DNA from: Halomonas sp. CH40
Lineage (GTDB): Bacteria > Pseudomonadota > Gammaproteobacteria > Pseudomonadales > Halomonadaceae
Direction: 5' to 3'
Assembly (NCBI GenBank): GCA_041875495.1
Contig: CP112982.1
Span: forward strand, 3,038,001-3,102,000
Length of the DNA: 64,000 nt
Positions 9,072-19,759 of the stretch are shown here, one piece after another. Position 1 is the stretch's first letter. Each line of letters opens with the position of its first letter. A program made the translations under genes and the position numbers. The notes under the pieces were generated by a model. The model ran no database searches, was not told the DNA's origin, and saw only the letters and a program-made list of their open reading frames with translations.

Positions 9072-9827
9072 TTAACGCAGCCAGATGACACTGGCCATGC
9101 GACCGGTGCGCCCTTCATCGCGACGGTGGGAGTAAAAGCGTGATTCACAGGCCGTACAGAAGTGCCCGCCACTAAAGTTACTCACCCCGAGCGCCTCCAA
9201 TCGCAACCGCGCCAGCTTGTAAAGATCCGCCATGCGGTGGCCCATACGGTAGGGGCTGTGATCAAAGGCCTCTTCTGCTTCGGGTTGAACGGCCACAAAG
9301 GCATCGTAGACTTCAGGCCCCACTTCGAACTGGGCCGTGGAAATCGCTGGCCCCAGCCAGACAAGAAGCTCTTCAGCAGGCGTATTCATCGCCGCCACTG
9401 TCGCCTCCAACACGCCACCGGCCAGCCCTCGCCATCCGGCATGGGCGATGGCAACCCGGGTGCCCGCACGGTCACAGAACATCACCGGCAGGCAGTCAGC
9501 GGTGAGCACCACACAGGCATACTCCTGCGTGGTCGCAAGTGCCGCATCTGCTTCCGGCGGTGGCGCCTGAAACGCCTGCTGAACCCGTGCTCCGTGGGTT
9601 TGATTCAGCCACAGCAAGGGGCGCTCGTCACCAACTTCCTTTTGAAGCAGACGATGGCAAAGCGCCACATGATCCGGGTTGTCTCCCACGTGGTCGGCAG
9701 GGTTGAACGCCGCAAACTCGCCCTGACTTGGCCCCGCCTCACGGGTGGTCACAAAGGCGCCCACGTTGGCAGGCGCCGGCCAGTCCGGAGTGATCAGGGA
9801 TGGGCGCAGGTCAATGGCATCACTCAT
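9072..9827 (-). CDS. pgeF: Peptidoglycan editing factor PgeF (YfiH family, multicopper-oxidase-like fold)
   Basis: The 251-residue member of the YfiH/DUF152 family has been linked in E. coli to removal of wrongly placed residues from peptidoglycan precursors; older names are laccase or polyphenol oxidase. The metal/active-site residues are in place: His78 in QTHGARV, Cys112 in TADCLPV and His129 in AHAGWRG. AAGGAG lies six bases before the ATG and includes the end of rluD, with only nine bases between the genes, so rluD-pgeF is an operon. Read-through could reach clpB. Confidence 0.93.
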   Translation of the reverse strand: MSDAIDLRPSLITPDWPAPANVGAFVTTREAGPSQGEFAAFNPADHVGDNPDHVALCHRLLQKEVGDERPLLWLNQTHGARVQQAFQAPPPEADAALATTQEYACVVLTADCLPVMFCDRAGTRVAIAHAGWRGLAGGVLEATVAAMNTPAEELLVWLGPAISTAQFEVGPEVYDAFVAVQPEAEEAFDHSPYRMGHRMADLYKLARLRLEALGVSNFSGGHFCTACESRFYSHRRDEGRTGRMASVIWLR

Positions 9828-9836
9828 GCAGGCTCC

Positions 9837-10796
9837 TTAACGCATCGTGGCGTGATCTTCACGCAGGTAGTCCAGCAGCATCAGTAAATCATCCGGCAGC
9901 GCTGCGCGAAAGCTCATGGTGTCACCCGTGCTCGGGTGGATAAAGCTCAGCTTGCGCGCATGCAGCGCCTGGCGGGGAAATTCGCGCAAAATGTCTTTCA
10001 GCGCGTCGGCAGCACCAGGGGGTAGCTTGGGGCGACCGCCATAAAGCGGATCACCGATCAAAGGGTAGCGAGCATGGGCCATATGCACACGAATCTGATG
10101 GGTGCGCCCGGTTTCCAGCTGGCAGCGCACATGGGTATGCGCACGGAAACGCTCTACCACACGGTAATGGGTTACCGCTGGCTTGCCGGAGGCAGTCACC
10201 GCCTGGCGCTTGCGATCCTTGGGGTGCCGACCAATGGGGGCATCCACGGTGGCGCCGGAAACCGGCGTGCCAATCACCACCGCATCATATTGGCGCGACA
10301 CCGTTCGCGCCTGCAGTTGCTGAACAAGATTAGCCTGGGCCGGCAGGTTCTTGGCCACCATCATCAGGCCGGTGGTATCTTTATCCAGACGGTGAACAAT
10401 CCCGGCGCGCGGCACCTGGCCAAGCGTCGGCTCATGATGCAGCAGCGCATTCAACAAGGTGCCATCCGGATTGCCCGCCGCTGGATGCACGACCATACCG
10501 GCAGGCTTGTTAAGCACCATGACGTCTTCATCTTCAAAGACAATTTCAAGCGGAATATCCTGCGCCTCAAAGCGCCCTTCTTCCTCAAGCACGGCACTCA
10601 GGCTTAACACTTCTTCACCATGCAGACGGGTTTTAGGCTTTACCTTATGGCCATCAACGGTTAATTCTCCCGCATTGATCCATGCTTTCAAGCGCTCGCG
10701 CGAATAATCACTGAACAGCTCAGCGGCCGCTTGGTCTAAACGGCTGCCAGCAAGCGAGGCTGGCACCTGCAAGGAGGCTTCAACAGTGCGGGACAT
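9837..10796 (-). CDS. rluD: 23S rRNA pseudouridine(1911/1915/1917) synthase RluD
   Basis: The 319-residue enzyme (E. coli 326) isomerises uridines in helix 69 of 23S rRNA, important for ribosome assembly. An N-terminal S4 RNA-binding domain (about 18-75) precedes the RluA-type catalytic domain with HRLDKDTTGL (catalytic Asp138 in the RLD motif). I use the ATG at 10796, preceded by AAGGAA. The open frame continues 100 codons further upstream across the divergent bamD promoter and start, which is not plausible coding. Divergent rluD/bamD is the standard gammaproteobacterial layout. Confidence 0.95.
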   Translation of the reverse strand: MSRTVEASLQVPASLAGSRLDQAAAELFSDYSRERLKAWINAGELTVDGHKVKPKTRLHGEEVLSLSAVLEEEGRFEAQDIPLEIVFEDEDVMVLNKPAGMVVHPAAGNPDGTLLNALLHHEPTLGQVPRAGIVHRLDKDTTGLMMVAKNLPAQANLVQQLQARTVSRQYDAVVIGTPVSGATVDAPIGRHPKDRKRQAVTASGKPAVTHYRVVERFRAHTHVRCQLETGRTHQIRVHMAHARYPLIGDPLYGGRPKLPPGAADALKDILREFPRQALHARKLSFIHPSTGDTMSFRAALPDDLLMLLDYLREDHATMR

Positions 10797-10944
10797 AACG
10801 GTTCCTTTCTTGTCACCTGCTGCGCATTGCGCTTTACGCCTGCGTTTTCTGCCAAGGTGATTTATAGTGGGGCAACGAAAATCTATTCTACCATGGCCGC
10901 TAGCGCTTTTTAGTGTCAACGGCCTGATTGTCACGAGGATAACC

Positions 10945-11742
10945 ATGCGCGTTTTTTCTGCCGCTACCCGATTCGCAGCGCTCGCTCTTAGTCTTGCCTT
11001 CCTGGCAGGCTGTGCCAGCAACGACACTGCAGAAGAAGGTAAATACGATGCGCTCGCGGAACGTGAGCTGTACGAAAGCGCCCGGGATGCACTGGATCGC
11101 AATATACTGCCTACCGCGATTGAGCGCCTGGAAGCGCTGGATACCCGCTTCCCGTTTGGCGCCCACGCCGAACAGGCCCAGATCGAGTTGATCTACGCCT
11201 ATTACGAAAATGGCAACTGGGAAGAAGCCCGCGCGGCCGCCAGTCGCTTTATCCGCCTGCACCCGGATCACCCTGAAGTGGATTACGCCTATTACATTCG
11301 CGGGCTGTCTGCCTGGCAGGCCGGACGTTTCAGCCTGGAGCGCCTGCGGCTGATTGATATTTCCAAGCGCGATGTGGGCGCCACCCGGGATGCCTACAAC
11401 GATTTCCGCGAACTGATCCAACGTTTCCCTAATAGCGAATACGCCGCCGATGCCCAGCAGCGAATCGTCTATCTTCGCGAACTGCTTGCCCGCCACGAAC
11501 TGCATGTAGCTGACTATTATCTGCGCCGTGGTGCCTATGTGGCCGCCGTTGAACGTGGCCGCTGGGTGGTTGAAAACTACCCGGCCTCCAATGCCTCTGA
11601 AGACGCCCTCGCCGCCATGATTGAAGGCTACATGGGCCTGGGCATGGACGACCGCGCCAAGGAAGTGCTCGACGTTTTGCGCGCCAATAACCCGGATCAT
11701 ACCCAGCTTGACGACAGCCGCTTCTCACCCAAGCATCTGTGA
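10945..11742 (+). CDS. bamD: Outer membrane assembly lipoprotein BamD
   Basis: The 265-residue lipoprotein is an essential part of the BAM complex that inserts beta-barrel proteins into the outer membrane. A signal peptide ends in the lipobox LAGC, with Cys23 as the lipidated residue, and is followed by five TPR-like helical repeats (ALDRNILPTAIERLEALDTRFPF and so on). The ATG at 10945 has GAGG upstream; an in-frame extension to 10867 would bury the signal peptide. The gene is followed by a strong terminator. Confidence 0.96.
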   Translation: MRVFSAATRFAALALSLAFLAGCASNDTAEEGKYDALAERELYESARDALDRNILPTAIERLEALDTRFPFGAHAEQAQIELIYAYYENGNWEEARAAASRFIRLHPDHPEVDYAYYIRGLSAWQAGRFSLERLRLIDISKRDVGATRDAYNDFRELIQRFPNSEYAADAQQRIVYLRELLARHELHVADYYLRRGAYVAAVERGRWVVENYPASNASEDALAAMIEGYMGLGMDDRAKEVLDVLRANNPDHTQLDDSRFSPKHL

Positions 11743-11802
11743 TGTCACCCGTTGGTGATCACCCCGGTTGATGTCAGAAGCAGTGACATCCAGCCATCAA
11801 AT

Positions 11803-11829
11803 AAAAAGCGCCCTGTAGGGCGCTTTTTT
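11803..11829. terminator. Bidirectional terminator between bamD and nadE
   Basis: AAAAAGCGCCCTGTAGGGCGCTTTTTT is a near-perfect palindrome with a GC-rich stem and A/T flanks. It can end both the bamD and nadE transcripts, which converge here. Confidence 0.93.
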
Positions 11830-11868
11830 GGTTTTCGCTATCTGTATGTTTTTCGCTATCTGTAAGGT

Positions 11869-13503
11869 TTATTCGCCCGGCTGCCAGCCGTTGACGATGG
11901 GGTAGCGACGGTCGCGCCCAAAGCCTCTTGGGGTTACCCTGACGCCAACCGGTGCCTGACGGCGCTTGTACTCGCAGCGGTCCACCAGTTTGACCACCTT
12001 GTAGACATCGTCTCGCTCGAAGCCGGCGGCGATGATCGCTTCGGCACTCATATCGCCTTCGATATAGCGCATCAGAATGGCATCCAGGGTGTCGTAATCC
12101 GGCAGGGAGTCGCTGTCCTGCTGATCTGGCGCCAACTCAGCGCTGGGTGGGCGTTCGATCACCCGTTCTGGCACGGCCAAAGATTCGCTGTTGCGCCAGC
12201 GTGCCAGGCGGTAGACCCAGGTTTTATAGACATCCTTGAGCGCGTTATACCCCCCCACCATGTCGCCGTAGAGAGTGGCGTAACCCACGGCCATTTCACT
12301 CTTGTTGCCGGTGGTCAGGACCATCAGGCCTTTCTTGTTGGAAATCGCCATCAGCAGCACGCCCCGGCAGCGCGATTGCAGGTTTTCCTCGGTGGTATCC
12401 CGCTCAGTGCCCTCAAAGCTTTCGGCCAGGGTGCTCATAAAGGCTTCCACCATGGGCTCGATCGGCATGACCTCATAATGCACACCCAATAACTCGGCCT
12501 GTTCGGCGGCATCCTGGCGGGAGATGTCCGCCGTGTAGTGATAAGGCATCATGACCGCCTGAACCCGCTGCGGGCCAAGGGCATCCACGGCAATAGCCAG
12601 CGTCAGGGCAGAGTCAATGCCGCCCGATAGCCCGATCACCACGCCCTTGAAACCGCTCTTGTTGACATAGTCACGCACCCCGGTCACCAGCGCACAGTAA
12701 AGGCTTTCTTCTGCTGTTGAGTCTTCTTCTATCTCGCCGGGTTGCGGCACCCATTGATCGGCGCTTTGCTGAAGAAACTGCACGGGCATCAGGCCAGCCT
12801 GCCAATAAGGTGCCAGCACCTTGAGCTGACCACTGGCATCAACACAGCCAGAGCCGCCGTCAAACACCAGCTCATCCTGGCCACCAATGGTGTTAACGTA
12901 AACAATCGGCCGTTGCGCCTCGGCTGCACGCTGCTCCAACAAGCGCAGCCGTTCGCCAGGTTTGTCCTGATGGTAAGGAGAAGCATTCAGGGTGATCAGC
13001 ACCTCAGCACCCGCCGCACAGGCCGCTTTGACCGGCGTGCCTTCCCATAAGTCCTCACAGATCAGAAGCCCAAGCCTAGCCCCCTTGTGCTCGTAGACCA
13101 AGGCTTGCTGGCCCGGGGCAAAATAACGCTGCTCATCAAAGACCTGATAGTTGGGCAGTGCCTGCTTGGCATATTCAGCTTCCCACTGACCGTTATACAG
13201 AATGCCTGCCAGATTGTAGCAAACCCCTTCACGTACGCCGGGGTAACCAATAATCACCAGAACATCGCGAGACACTTTTTCGGCCATCACTGCCCGTGCC
13301 TCGCGCAGACGCGTTTCCATTGAAGGTCGCAGTAGCAGATCCTCCGGTGGATAGCCGGACAAAAACAGCTCGGGGAAGACCACGATATCAGCGCCATGTT
13401 CTATACGCGCCTCGCGCACGGCTTCAATTGCACGCGCCGCATTACCGGGAATATCGCCTACCAGGGGGTCAAGTTGGGCCATGACCAGCGTTAAGTCTTG
13501 CAT
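11869..13503 (-). CDS. nadE: Glutamine-dependent NAD+ synthetase
   Basis: The two-domain, 544-residue enzyme converts nicotinic acid adenine dinucleotide to NAD+ using ammonia from glutamine. The N-terminal nitrilase-type amidase carries the Glu-Lys-Cys triad (Glu45 in FPELFLSG, Lys113, Cys149 in LLICEDLW). The C-terminal synthetase has the P-loop SGGIDS at 293-298. This long form differs from the short ammonia-dependent E. coli NadE. The ATG at 13503 has no clear Shine-Dalgarno sequence, but the conserved N-terminus (LTLVMAQLDPLVGDI) starts immediately after it. Confidence 0.96.
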   Translation of the reverse strand: MQDLTLVMAQLDPLVGDIPGNAARAIEAVREARIEHGADIVVFPELFLSGYPPEDLLLRPSMETRLREARAVMAEKVSRDVLVIIGYPGVREGVCYNLAGILYNGQWEAEYAKQALPNYQVFDEQRYFAPGQQALVYEHKGARLGLLICEDLWEGTPVKAACAAGAEVLITLNASPYHQDKPGERLRLLEQRAAEAQRPIVYVNTIGGQDELVFDGGSGCVDASGQLKVLAPYWQAGLMPVQFLQQSADQWVPQPGEIEEDSTAEESLYCALVTGVRDYVNKSGFKGVVIGLSGGIDSALTLAIAVDALGPQRVQAVMMPYHYTADISRQDAAEQAELLGVHYEVMPIEPMVEAFMSTLAESFEGTERDTTEENLQSRCRGVLLMAISNKKGLMVLTTGNKSEMAVGYATLYGDMVGGYNALKDVYKTWVYRLARWRNSESLAVPERVIERPPSAELAPDQQDSDSLPDYDTLDAILMRYIEGDMSAEAIIAAGFERDDVYKVVKLVDRCEYKRRQAPVGVRVTPRGFGRDRRYPIVNGWQPGE

Positions 13504-13616
13504 GGGCGTTTAAATCTCTTGAGAATCGTTAAATCACAGGGGCGCTTATATTGCCTATTGTCACGCAAGCACCACCTTGTGGCAAAGGTAGCGCTAACAT
13601 TGAGGAGCCACATAGG

Positions 13617-13922
13617 ATGAATCTCTTGATCATTCGCTTGATTATTTTCGCCGTACTGTTTTTTGCCGGCCTAAAACTTTACGGTATGTACCGACAGTGG
13701 AAGCTTGACCGGGAAGCGCTGGAACATAAGCCTGAACGTCAAGATGGTGGCCAGATGGTGCGCTGTAAATGGTGCGATGTACACGTGCCGGAAGATGAAG
13801 CACTACGCGACCAGCAGCATTGGTTTTGCTCCAGCGCTCACCGCGACCGCTTTCTGCAAGAGCAACGCGACCTGAACGCATCAACGCCACCCAAGGACTC
13901 ATCAGAAGATGACAAGCACTGA
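13617..13922 (+). CDS. Small membrane-anchored PP0621-family protein with Cys motif
   Basis: The 101-residue protein has an N-terminal transmembrane helix (about 3-22, LLIIRLIIFAVLFFAGLKLY). A basic stretch follows, then a compact region with CKWCDVHVPEDEAL and WFCSSAHRDRF. The CxxC plus Cys/His pattern suggests a single metal-binding ribbon facing the cytoplasm. It resembles the uncharacterised PP0621 family of pseudomonads; no function is known. A GAGGAG lies about ten bases upstream. The gene is divergent from nadE and stands alone. Confidence 0.8.
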   Translation: MNLLIIRLIIFAVLFFAGLKLYGMYRQWKLDREALEHKPERQDGGQMVRCKWCDVHVPEDEALRDQQHWFCSSAHRDRFLQEQRDLNASTPPKDSSEDDKH

Positions 13923-14076
13923 CACCTGGAAGCGCTGCTCATTTAATGGAAATTCACTTACTTAAGAGATATCTTACAAAAAATGCCGACATCGGCTGAT
14001 AGCGTAATGACGCCTGCCTTCTAATGTGAAATAAAGCATTGCAAAGGTGCATGCGCTATTTGCCGAGGGTCGCAAT

Positions 14077-14589
14077 ATGCAGCCCATTTCACGAGGTTTC
14101 ACGCTGCTGGAAATGTTGGTTGTGGCCGCCCTGTTCAGCTTGCTGACACTGTTAAGCCTGCCAAGCTTCATGGCTTTTGGTGAACGTAATGCGCGAACTG
14201 CGGCGGTTAATCACCTGCACAGTACCCTAGCTTATGCTCGCCAACTGGCCATCAACGAACAGACCTATGTTAGCGTCTGCGCTACTAATCAGGCACGCGA
14301 CACCTGCCTGAACGATTGGCACGGCGATTTACTGGTGATGATTGGCGATAGGTATCATGCTGTTCAGCAAGAGGATATCGTACGAATTGTACCTGCCTTA
14401 CCTTCCATCGCGATCAGTTATACCCGAGAAAAGCAGCGCAAAGCAGTGAAGTTTAACCCTCTGGGGTTCAGCAAAGGCTATAACGGGCGTTTTCATATCT
14501 GCCCTGATGGCGCTAAAACCGGCAGCACCTTGGTGATCAGTTTTCTCGGACGGTTGCGCCTCGATGACAAACCGCATAAGTGTTTGTAG
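14077..14589 (+). CDS. GspH/FimT-family pseudopilin
   Basis: The 170-residue protein has a type III (prepilin) signal: a short basic leader MQPISRG, cut before FTLLEMLVVAALFSLL by a prepilin peptidase, with the conserved Glu at +5. A GspH/FimT-like globular domain with four cysteines (AVSVCATN, DTCLND, FHICPDG, HKCL) follows. Such minor pilins prime type IV pili or type II secretion pseudopili. The ATG at 14077 has GAGGG seven bases upstream; a GTG start at 14047 is possible but would lengthen the leader. No other pilus gene is nearby, so it is an orphan here. It converges on the kinase gene with a 15-base gap. Confidence 0.85.
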   Translation: MQPISRGFTLLEMLVVAALFSLLTLLSLPSFMAFGERNARTAAVNHLHSTLAYARQLAINEQTYVSVCATNQARDTCLNDWHGDLLVMIGDRYHAVQQEDIVRIVPALPSIAISYTREKQRKAVKFNPLGFSKGYNGRFHICPDGAKTGSTLVISFLGRLRLDDKPHKCL

Positions 14590-14604
14590 AGCGACAGGCA
14601 AAGG

Positions 14605-17394
14605 TTAAATAAGCTTTTTGATGCCTTTAAAGTCACCACGTAAGGCCAGATAGTGAATTTCTTCAATACCTGAGGGTTGCCCATTGCCCTCGGCAGCAAA
14701 CGACTGACACCATTCCACAATGTCGGTAACTGCTCCCAACTCTATCCAGAGAGTCAGTTTTTCACGCTCTTCAGCTGAAATCTCGGCCTTTTGATTAACT
14801 GCTGTAATAGGCGCGACCTCACTCTGCTGACCTGGCTCCTGTATATTGAGCTCGCACACGCGGGCAATTTCACGACGTAGGTTAATCAGGTTTACCGGCT
14901 TGGTCACATAGGCAGAAAAATGTAATGCATCATCCTCAAGCTCAGGGGACTTCAATCCTTCCTTGAGAAGGTTCCAGGTGGCTGACACCAATATAACCGG
15001 CGTTGCTTCAGCGTAGGCCTTTATCTGGCGAAGCACCTCTCCTCCCAACTCATTACCTAACCAGTAATCAGTAATCACCACATCAGGTTGCTTAACACCG
15101 GCCTCGAGAACAGCAGCTACTTCACTGGCACTGCTAAACGTACGTACCTCAAAGCCCAGGGTTTCAAGTTCCAGCGCCATCATATCGCGGATTGGCTCAG
15201 CATCTTCAATCATCCAGGCAATCAAACCACTGGCATCCACTTCGGGCAGAATATGGGCGGGCGAACTAATAACACCAACAGAAGTATCCTCTTCATTACC
15301 AATAACAACTGGGAGAGACAGTTCAGCCCGTGTACCTTGATCTTTTTCACTGACAATATTCAAGCTGCCATGCATACGTTCAGCCAATTCTTTAGCGATG
15401 GAAAGCCCTAGCCCTACGCCACTTTTATCGCCCTGCTCACGAGAGAAAGGTTCAAACATGATTTTCTGCATGTGGCTATCGATACCACAACCATTATCCA
15501 CCAGAACCAAAGACAGTCTTGCCGATTGCTGTTTTTCTTCAGGTTGCCCACTTACGGAAAGGTGAACGTTACCTCGCTGCGTATACTTCAGCGCATTTTC
15601 AATCAGATTGATGAGCACTTCGTGTAAAAAGGTCTCATCGCATACGATAACCGGTGGTACAGAGTTACTGACTTCCATGGTAAAGGTATTGTCATTGAGC
15701 TTTGCCAGTATTCGGGACTCATGATCTATACCCGCAAGGAATGAATACAGGTAGACATCCGTGGCCCTTTCCTTGTCATCCGTGACACCGCGAGCATAAT
15801 CAATCAAGCGATCAATCAGCCTGTGCATGTGGCTGGCGCTTTTATAGATCACCTGGCTCATTTCCCCGGCCTTGCCTGATTCTGCGCTAAGCAACTGCGC
15901 ATATCCAAGAATCGAGGTCAGCGGTGATTTCAGATCATGTGTCACACGGCCCAGAAAGCGGGTTTTGGCCTCATTGGCCCTGTGCGCTTCATTCATGGCT
16001 TGATGCAGCTCATAGGTGCGCTCATTAACGGCACGTTCTAGTTTCTCTCTCTGCTCTTTTTCCTGGTACCTTAACTTGGCTGCCAGTGCCTGAGCACGGT
16101 CACGGCGTTGAAAGGTGTAAATCAACATGATGGCCAGAACGACCACAAACTTGGTCAATAATACCCAGGGTGGGGTTGGCGCCGCATAGGTGGAGTTAAT
16201 CAGGTAATCCAGGGTTGTGAAAACAAAAATAACCCACCAGAAAAACAGCAAGGAGAGTAAATGTTTTTGCCATGTTCGTTTGACACTTAACGCCTTGAAA
16301 AAAATCACCAGCCAGATAACTGAACACATCAGGCTAAACGCAATGCCGGTATACTGAAAATAATAACTTTCGACAACATGTGGAAGAAAAGAAAGAAATA
16401 ACACACTCCCCCAGAGCCACTCCAGGGTTGTCATCACTTTATCCTTTTTCCAGACCCCCAGCAGCAAGACAGAAACAGTAATAAATATCACATCATTAAG
16501 CATCCAGGCAACATACCCTTTATGCTCAAAATGAACTGAAGCATATGGCAAACCCACATCCAGATAATCTGAAAACTGAGGCGCAATATGACTTAAAAAA
16601 TCATATGTTTTTAACAAAACATAAAAGCTGAAAAAACCAGCCTTCTCTGCATCCAGAAACAGCGTCACCACCATCCATAGCCCAAGCACAAAAGAACGTA
16701 GATCCAGCTGTATTATCATGATGAGAAAAAGTGTCAACACTGAAGAGAAAAGCACTATATGATAATAGTGACCACTCGTTTCCTGAGCTATAAAGCGTTC
16801 AGGCTTCCAACTATGCATGGTAAAAATTGAGCGATTAGTTCCCTCAACCCTTAACAGCAGGAGGGTTTTTTCACCACCTTTCAGTTCAAGTGGTATGGTA
16901 GTTCTATAGCTTTCAAAGCTACGGTTTGACAATGGAACATTCAAACCTGTTTCAGTCTTCTCATTGATAGTCAGTGTTTCAGGATCAAGTTGCCACACCG
17001 TTACGTTTTGCAGGTACCACGGAGATATCTCTAACCAGCGGATTAAATGCTCATTTTGGGAGTTTTTCACTGGCAGCTTGAACCAGCGAGTGGTTGATTT
17101 ACGCGGCCCCAGAAGAATATCTGTCACCTGAGTGGCAGGCCGCCAATCAGCGGTATGTAGGACTTTCTGTAAATCTTCTGCGCTTTCTTCCGGTAGACTC
17201 GCCGCCTGCATCAGCAAAAACAGATCTGATTTTTCATCAAAGTAAGAAAGATCAACATAATCGTATTCTTTACCTTGGGCATGACCACTCCGTGCATACA
17301 ACAGCAACACAAAGATGCTCACCAATAAAGCTACATATATTGGCAGGTAATTTTTATGGCGGACAGCATGCTCAGAAGGGCAAGCAATCATCAT
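14605..17394 (-). CDS. Hybrid sensor histidine kinase with 7TMR-DISM sensor
   Basis: The 929-residue membrane kinase has an N-terminal signal/anchor helix (~16-34), a periplasmic 7TMR-DISM extracellular-type domain (~55-195) and seven transmembrane helices (~205-420). A coiled-coil linker, a HisKA domain with the phospho-accepting His near 484 (RVTHDLKSPLTSILGY) and a HATPase with N-box LINLIENALKY and GVGLGLSIAKEL follow. Next is a receiver domain with Asp near 777 (VVITDYWLG), and a short helical tail. 7TMR-DISM sensors often detect carbohydrates or small metabolites; the ligand here is unknown. Its ATG overlaps the stop of the response-regulator gene (ATGA), so the pair is one operon with the regulator first. 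Confidence 0.92.
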   Translation of the reverse strand: MMIACPSEHAVRHKNYLPIYVALLVSIFVLLLYARSGHAQGKEYDYVDLSYFDEKSDLFLLMQAASLPEESAEDLQKVLHTADWRPATQVTDILLGPRKSTTRWFKLPVKNSQNEHLIRWLEISPWYLQNVTVWQLDPETLTINEKTETGLNVPLSNRSFESYRTTIPLELKGGEKTLLLLRVEGTNRSIFTMHSWKPERFIAQETSGHYYHIVLFSSVLTLFLIMIIQLDLRSFVLGLWMVVTLFLDAEKAGFFSFYVLLKTYDFLSHIAPQFSDYLDVGLPYASVHFEHKGYVAWMLNDVIFITVSVLLLGVWKKDKVMTTLEWLWGSVLFLSFLPHVVESYYFQYTGIAFSLMCSVIWLVIFFKALSVKRTWQKHLLSLLFFWWVIFVFTTLDYLINSTYAAPTPPWVLLTKFVVVLAIMLIYTFQRRDRAQALAAKLRYQEKEQREKLERAVNERTYELHQAMNEAHRANEAKTRFLGRVTHDLKSPLTSILGYAQLLSAESGKAGEMSQVIYKSASHMHRLIDRLIDYARGVTDDKERATDVYLYSFLAGIDHESRILAKLNDNTFTMEVSNSVPPVIVCDETFLHEVLINLIENALKYTQRGNVHLSVSGQPEEKQQSARLSLVLVDNGCGIDSHMQKIMFEPFSREQGDKSGVGLGLSIAKELAERMHGSLNIVSEKDQGTRAELSLPVVIGNEEDTSVGVISSPAHILPEVDASGLIAWMIEDAEPIRDMMALELETLGFEVRTFSSASEVAAVLEAGVKQPDVVITDYWLGNELGGEVLRQIKAYAEATPVILVSATWNLLKEGLKSPELEDDALHFSAYVTKPVNLINLRREIARVCELNIQEPGQQSEVAPITAVNQKAEISAEEREKLTLWIELGAVTDIVEWCQSFAAEGNGQPSGIEEIHYLALRGDFKGIKKLI

Positions 17395-18185
17395 TCACCA
17401 TTGGACAACAGTTGCCTGGTTCTGAATTTTGAAGGTGGCATACCAAAGCGCTCCTTAAAAGCAGTCGAGAAATTAGCATTGCTGCTGAAACCGACTTTTT
17501 CGGCCACATCGCTAATGGTCAGGCGAGTATTGAAAAGCAGTTTTCGGGCCTCGACCATACGCTCCTCACGCAGATACTCGTATACGGTGATGCCCGCACA
17601 TTTCTTAAATGCTAAGTTCAACCGCTTTGAATTAGTGCCTACCAGTTTAGCCAACTCTTTCAGGCTAGGAGGGTTCTCAAGAGAACGCACCAGATAAACC
17701 CGCGCACTGTTGAACAAAATACTGTCTACATGATTACTTGGCTTATCCGCATATTCCGCAGCATCAAAACCGGCCTCTTCAGCCAGCTTTTCATCGTTAC
17801 GCACTTCCTGCCTTAAATGCACAGTGATACGTAATTTGACTTCATCAAAGTTATAAGGCTTACCAATAAAGTCTACACCACCCGCTAGAAAACCTTGGAT
17901 ACGCTGCTCAGTTTCTGAGTATGCCGACAGGAAAATGACCGGTATCGACGAGGTTTCAGGGTCATCCGCAAGAATTCTGCAGGCTGAGTAGCCATTACAC
18001 TGAGGCATATCCAGATCCATCAGTATCAGATCCGGGATCAATAAACGCGCCTTGTGGACACCGTCTAACCCGTCGATCGCATGGTAGATGCGGCTACCGC
18101 GTTGCTGCAGGTAAGAGGAGATCAGCATTCGATCTGCTTCCGCGTCATCAATGACGAGGATTTTTTTATCGTGCAAGGCGTCCAT
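17391..18185 (-). CDS. Response regulator with AraC-type DNA-binding domain
   Basis: The 264-residue regulator has an N-terminal receiver (KILVIDDAEADR, phospho-acceptor Asp near 56 in LILMDLDMPQ), a linker, and a C-terminal AraC/XylS double helix-turn-helix (about 160-262; EYLREERMVEARKLL and ISDVAEKVGFSSNANFSTAFK). AraC-type output is uncommon among response regulators. I use the ATG at 18185, with GGAG upstream; a TTG twelve codons earlier is weaker. It is the likely partner of the overlapping hybrid kinase. No target can be named from the sequence. Confidence 0.92.
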   Translation of the reverse strand: MDALHDKKILVIDDAEADRMLISSYLQQRGSRIYHAIDGLDGVHKARLLIPDLILMDLDMPQCNGYSACRILADDPETSSIPVIFLSAYSETEQRIQGFLAGGVDFIGKPYNFDEVKLRITVHLRQEVRNDEKLAEEAGFDAAEYADKPSNHVDSILFNSARVYLVRSLENPPSLKELAKLVGTNSKRLNLAFKKCAGITVYEYLREERMVEARKLLFNTRLTISDVAEKVGFSSNANFSTAFKERFGMPPSKFRTRQLLSNGE

Positions 18186-18486
18186 ACCCGAAGCTCCATA
18201 GAAGGAGAAAACAATTTTCAAGATAGTATATTTACTGTTTCTTTACAAAAAAGCCATATCATTATCTGGTAGGAGTATAAATATTACCCTACAGCAAAGC
18301 TATTTCCCTTGTAACAAAACCACAACCTCACCACTGAAACATTTATTATTAACACAGTTAAAATAAATAAACTCCTTTCACTTTAAGCACTTAATCGTTT
18401 TATATTTATGAATTGCTGTAAAAACACGATGGATTACATCACCCAGCGGGCTTGCGTAACCAGCCGCCGGATGATGTATAGCAATG
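18186..18486. other. AT-rich intergenic region with an inverted repeat behind trxB
   Basis: This 301-bp stretch holds no gene that I can support. It must contain the promoter of the regulator-kinase operon. Behind trxB an inverted repeat TACATCACCC (18435-18444) / GGATGATGTA (18469-18478) can form a ten-pair stem with one G-U pair. On the minus strand TTTTT follows about ten bases later, so it is at best an atypical terminator for trxB. Confidence 0.5.
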
Positions 18487-19759
<1,273 letters not shown>

